A DNA stretch of 16,054 bases from contig JANNBZ010000210.1 of NCBI GenBank assembly GCA_031386065.1, forward strand, positions 1-16,054. The letters run 5' to 3'. This DNA comes from JANYJJ01 sp031386065. GTDB lineage: Bacteria > Pseudomonadota > Gammaproteobacteria > Burkholderiales > Burkholderiaceae_C. The notes beneath the pieces were generated by a model. The model was not told the origin of the DNA. It was given only the letters and a program-made list of their open reading frames with translations, and ran no database searches. Shown here in pieces: positions 14,207-16,054 of this stretch (position 1 is the first letter of the stretch; each line of letters begins with the position of its first letter). The translations under genes and the position numbers were made by a program.

Positions 14207-15319
14207 TCAGCCCTCGCCGCGCTTGACCTTCATGCGTTCGCGCCCGGCCTTGCTGCGTGTCTTCCAGGCCGACAGCAACTGGCGTCGCTCGAGCGCGCCC
14301 ATCGCGTCGCGATGGGCCTCGCGCAGCAGCTTGTGGTAGTTCAGCAGCCGGTCGCCGCTGACGCCCGCGCGCACCGCGCAGTCAGGTTCGTCGTGGTGCC
14401 GGCAATCGTGAAAGCGGCAGGCCCCGGCCAGCGCCTCGATGTCGCCGAAGCTGGCGGCCAGCGTGGCGGGGTCGGCATCCGGCCGCAGCGCGCGCAGCCC
14501 CGGTGTGTCGATCACGCAGGCGCCGCCGGGCAGGCGGTGCAGCGAGCGCGAGGTGGTCGTGTGCTTGCCGCGGCTGTCGTGCTCGCGCACCGCGCCGGTG
14601 TCTTGCGTGGTCGCGCCCAGCAGCGTGTTGGTGAGCGTGGACTTCCCTGCACCCGACGAGCCCAGCACGACCAGCGTCTGCCCCGAGCCGAGATACCGCG
14701 CGAGCTGCTGCACCGTGTACACGTCGGTGCCGTCGACGGCGACCAGGTCGATGTGCGCCGGCACGCGGCCGCGCAGCGCCTCGATGCGCTCGGCCACCAA
14801 GCCCGGCGTGCACACCGCCACATCGGCCTTGGTCAACACCACCACCGGCAGCACGCCGTCGGTGGCGTGCACCAGCGCGAGGTAGCGTTCCACCCGGCGC
14901 GGGTTGAAGTCGTCGTCCAGGCCCATCACCAGCAGCGCGGTGTCGACATTGCTGACCACCGGGTGGCGCTGACCGTCGGCGTCGCGGCGTGCGATGTGGG
15001 TCAGCGGCGGCACCCGCTCGTGGAGCCAGGCGGCGCCCTGCGGGTCGGCGGCATCGGTGGCCGCGAGCACCCAGTCGCCGACGGCCAGCGCGGTGCCTTC
15101 GTCGGCGAGCCGGCGCATCAGGCGCGGCATCACGCGGGCACTGCGTTCGCTGACGCCGTCGTGCAGCCGAACGGTTTCGCGGTGCACTTCAACCAATCGG
15201 AACAGACGCAGGCCGGGGCCGGCCGCCGGGTCGGCGGCTGCGCAACAGGTGAAAGCGCGCTGGGCCAACGCGGGGCTGAGGCCCAGCGTGCGCAGGCGCT
15301 CGAAATCGATCTCGATCAT
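14207..15319 (-). CDS. rsgA: RsgA-type circularly permuted ribosome GTPase
   Basis: RsgA (YjeQ) is a GTPase that acts late in 30S ribosomal subunit assembly. The 370-residue protein has an N-terminal OB-like region (about 37-110), then GTPase motifs in the permuted order: G4 TKAD 163-166, G1 GSSGAGKST 220-228, the switch-like region GKHTTTSRSLH 251-261 and G3 DTPG 271-274. The C-terminal zinc knuckle is CRFHDCRHHDEPDCAV, with Cys301, Cys306, His308 and Cys314. The basic tail (KTRSKAGRERMKVKRGEG) suits rRNA contact. The N-terminus FERLRTLGLSPALAQRAF, and NVDTALLVMGLDDDFNPRRVERYLALV (124-150 region), look more like the paralogous RsgA group found beside the classical one in some Proteobacteria, so a second rsgA may exist elsewhere. 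The start ATG at 15319 has no clear ribosome binding site; its leader holds two hairpins. Confidence 0.9.
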   Translation of the reverse strand: MIEIDFERLRTLGLSPALAQRAFTCCAAADPAAGPGLRLFRLVEVHRETVRLHDGVSERSARVMPRLMRRLADEGTALAVGDWVLAATDAADPQGAAWLHERVPPLTHIARRDADGQRHPVVSNVDTALLVMGLDDDFNPRRVERYLALVHATDGVLPVVVLTKADVAVCTPGLVAERIEALRGRVPAHIDLVAVDGTDVYTVQQLARYLGSGQTLVVLGSSGAGKSTLTNTLLGATTQDTGAVREHDSRGKHTTTSRSLHRLPGGACVIDTPGLRALRPDADPATLAASFGDIEALAGACRFHDCRHHDEPDCAVRAGVSGDRLLNYHKLLREAHRDAMGALERRQLLSAWKTRSKAGRERMKVKRGEG

Positions 15320-15343
15320 GGTGAGGCTGACTTTCGTTTCTCG

Positions 15344-15371
15344 CCGCGCGCGACACAGCGGTCGCGCGCGG
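15344..15371. promoter_or_regulatory. Strong 11-bp hairpin in the rsgA 5' region
   Basis: CCGCGCGCGAC (15344-15354) and GTCGCGCGCGG (15361-15371) pair perfectly around the loop ACAGCG. On the minus strand it ends 25 bases before the rsgA ATG. No U-run follows, so it is not a standard terminator; it could block initiation, act as an attenuator, or be a GC-rich artefact of simple CG alternation. Confidence 0.5.
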
Positions 15372-15380
15372 ATCGCCCTG

Positions 15381-15397
15381 ACGTGCGCGAGGCACGT
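15381..15397. promoter_or_regulatory. Second hairpin in the rsgA 5' region
   Basis: ACGTGC (15381-15386) pairs with GCACGT (15392-15397) around GCGAG. It lies ten bases from the larger hairpin at 15344-15371, so an rsgA leader transcript from further upstream would carry two stem-loops in tandem. Confidence 0.35.
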
Positions 15398-15519
15398 TCG
15401 GACGGCAGGGAAGGAAACGTCAGCCGCGGGCTGCAGAACGCATCACGCGGGGAAACAACGCTGAACGCAGGCGAGGACGGAGCTTCGCGGAACGTGCCGC
15501 TGTCAGGCGGCAGGCCGGG

Positions 15520-15591
15520 TCAGCGCGGGAAGCTGCAGGCGCAGCGGCCGACGGTGTGGGCGTGTGGGGTTGGGATGGCAGATGGATTCAT
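15520..15591 (-). CDS. Possible 23-residue leader peptide
   Basis: A 23-codon open frame from ATG at 15591 to TGA at 15520. It has the best ribosome binding site in the window: AGGAGG with GTGTGCC-type spacing (GGAGG, six bases, ATG), right after a T10 tract on this strand. The peptide begins MNPSAIPTP and ends GRCACSFPR, with a Cys-Ala-Cys pair and flanking Arg near the end. No domain is expected at this size and I do not recognise it. It lies 200 bases upstream of rsgA on the same strand with two hairpins between, a layout compatible with attenuation. Cys codons near the end recall cysteine-sensing leader peptides known from sulfur genes, but nothing downstream is a sulfur gene, so an orphan leader is possible. 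Confidence 0.4.
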   Translation of the reverse strand: MNPSAIPTPHAHTVGRCACSFPR

Positions 15592-15724
15592 GGCACACCT
15601 CCTGCAAAAAAAAAATGGTGTCGCGGACCAAGACTTCGAGCAGCGAGGCGCGCAGTCTGGCACCGCCGCTTGCGCGCGTCAACGACCGACACGACCGTCG
15701 GCGACCACGTGGCAGACTTGCCGC
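15592..15724. other. Upstream region of the PanE-like gene with an A10 tract
   Basis: Ten consecutive A (15606-15615) stand out in GC-rich DNA; on the minus strand they form a T10 just before the ribosome binding site of the small open frame. The remaining bases up to 15724 hold no convincing promoter or operator for the rightward gene. Confidence 0.4.
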
Positions 15725-16054
15725 ATGAAGCTTTGCATATACGGCGCGGGCGCCATCGGCGGGTTCATCGGCACGCGGCTGGCGGCGCGCGGGCAGGCGG
15801 TGTCGGCCGTCGCGCGCGGGGCCACCGCGCAGGCGCTGCGCACGCACGGCTGGCGCTTGCAACTTGCCGATGGGCTGGTCAGCGCGCCGGCCCACGTGAC
15901 CGAAGACGCTGCCAGCCTCGGCCCGCAAGACCTGGTGGTGGTGGCCGTGAAAGCGCACAGCCTGGCCAGCGTGGCGCGCGGCATCGCGCCGCTGCTCGGC
16001 CCCGACACCGTGGTGCTGACCGCGATGAACGGCGTGCCGTGGTGGTTCTTCGAC
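15725..16054 (+). CDS. Ketopantoate reductase (PanE/ApbA) family protein, N-terminal part
   Basis: The first 110 residues of a 2-dehydropantoate 2-reductase family protein, cut by the right edge (family about 300-340). MKLCIYGAGAIGGFIGTRLAARGQAV holds the NADPH-binding GxGxxG (Gly7, Gly9, Gly12); DLVVVAVKAHSL (about 69-80) is the usual second strand with the conserved Lys of VVAVKAH, and VLTAMNGVPWWFF (about 97-109) is the conserved Asn-Gly segment. The NGVPWWFF form is common in PanE paralogues rather than in the enzyme of pantothenate synthesis, so I give no gene symbol. Classical PanE reduces ketopantoate with NADPH to pantoate for coenzyme A. The ATG at 15725 starts at the expected N-terminus; the ribosome binding site is weak. 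It is divergent from rsgA. Confidence 0.9.
   Translation, partial: MKLCIYGAGAIGGFIGTRLAARGQAVSAVARGATAQALRTHGWRLQLADGLVSAPAHVTEDAASLGPQDLVVVAVKAHSLASVARGIAPLLGPDTVVLTAMNGVPWWFFD

Noticed and set aside
15344..15371. Hairpin as a rho-independent terminator
   Set aside because: No T-run follows the stem on either strand.
15503..15958. 151-codon minus-strand frame opposite the PanE-like start
   Set aside because: Antisense to a clear dinucleotide-binding N-terminus; its last part overlaps the small peptide in a different frame and lacks a start with a ribosome binding site.

Overview
The window is high-GC DNA (roughly two thirds G+C by eye) with dense, short-spaced genes. Protein similarity and gene order point to a betaproteobacterium of the order Burkholderiales, probably near the Comamonadaceae or the Rubrivivax/Leptothrix group. 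Clues are def-fmt-htpX divergent from a LysM protein plus dprA, a DUF494 (smg) gene close to dprA, a long DUF1631 protein, and yajC-secD-secF. This placement is inference from recognised families; no marker RNA is present.

Layout. (1) 1-2186, minus strand: a housekeeping operon def > fmt > htpX (N-terminal formyl group and membrane protein quality control); htpX runs off the left edge. (2) 2447-4781, plus strand: a secreted LysM protein and dprA (DNA uptake/recombination). A 260-base divergent region holding a perfect 9+9 dyad separates it from def. (3) 4782-7649: an accessory block between dprA and smg, two genes that are often adjacent in this group. It holds an AraC-type regulator divergent from a MAPEG-family membrane protein, then a decayed NmrA-like oxidoreductase divergent from an HxlR-type regulator. 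All are types often linked to electrophile, quinone or xenobiotic responses. (4) 7650-8102: smg. (5) 8126-10465, minus: a 779-residue DUF1631 protein. (6) 10508-13891, minus: yajC > secD > secF, the accessory membrane module of the Sec translocon. The genes often found upstream of yajC (queA, tgt) are absent here; in their place are two 75-base direct repeats and an rsgA-type GTPase gene. (7) 14207-15319, minus: rsgA-like circularly permuted GTPase. (8) 15320-15724: a 405-base intergenic region with two strong hairpins, a 23-codon open frame with a near-ideal ribosome binding site, and an A10 tract. (9) 15725 to the right edge, plus: start of a PanE-like ketopantoate reductase family gene.

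Most of the window is ordinary core genome. The parts that deserve attention are the accessory regulator/oxidoreductase block with its broken NmrA gene, the several perfect dyads in divergent promoter regions, the tandem 75-base repeat beside rsgA, and the small possible leader peptide upstream of rsgA. I see no CRISPR array, tRNA, rRNA, insertion sequence or complete mobile element.
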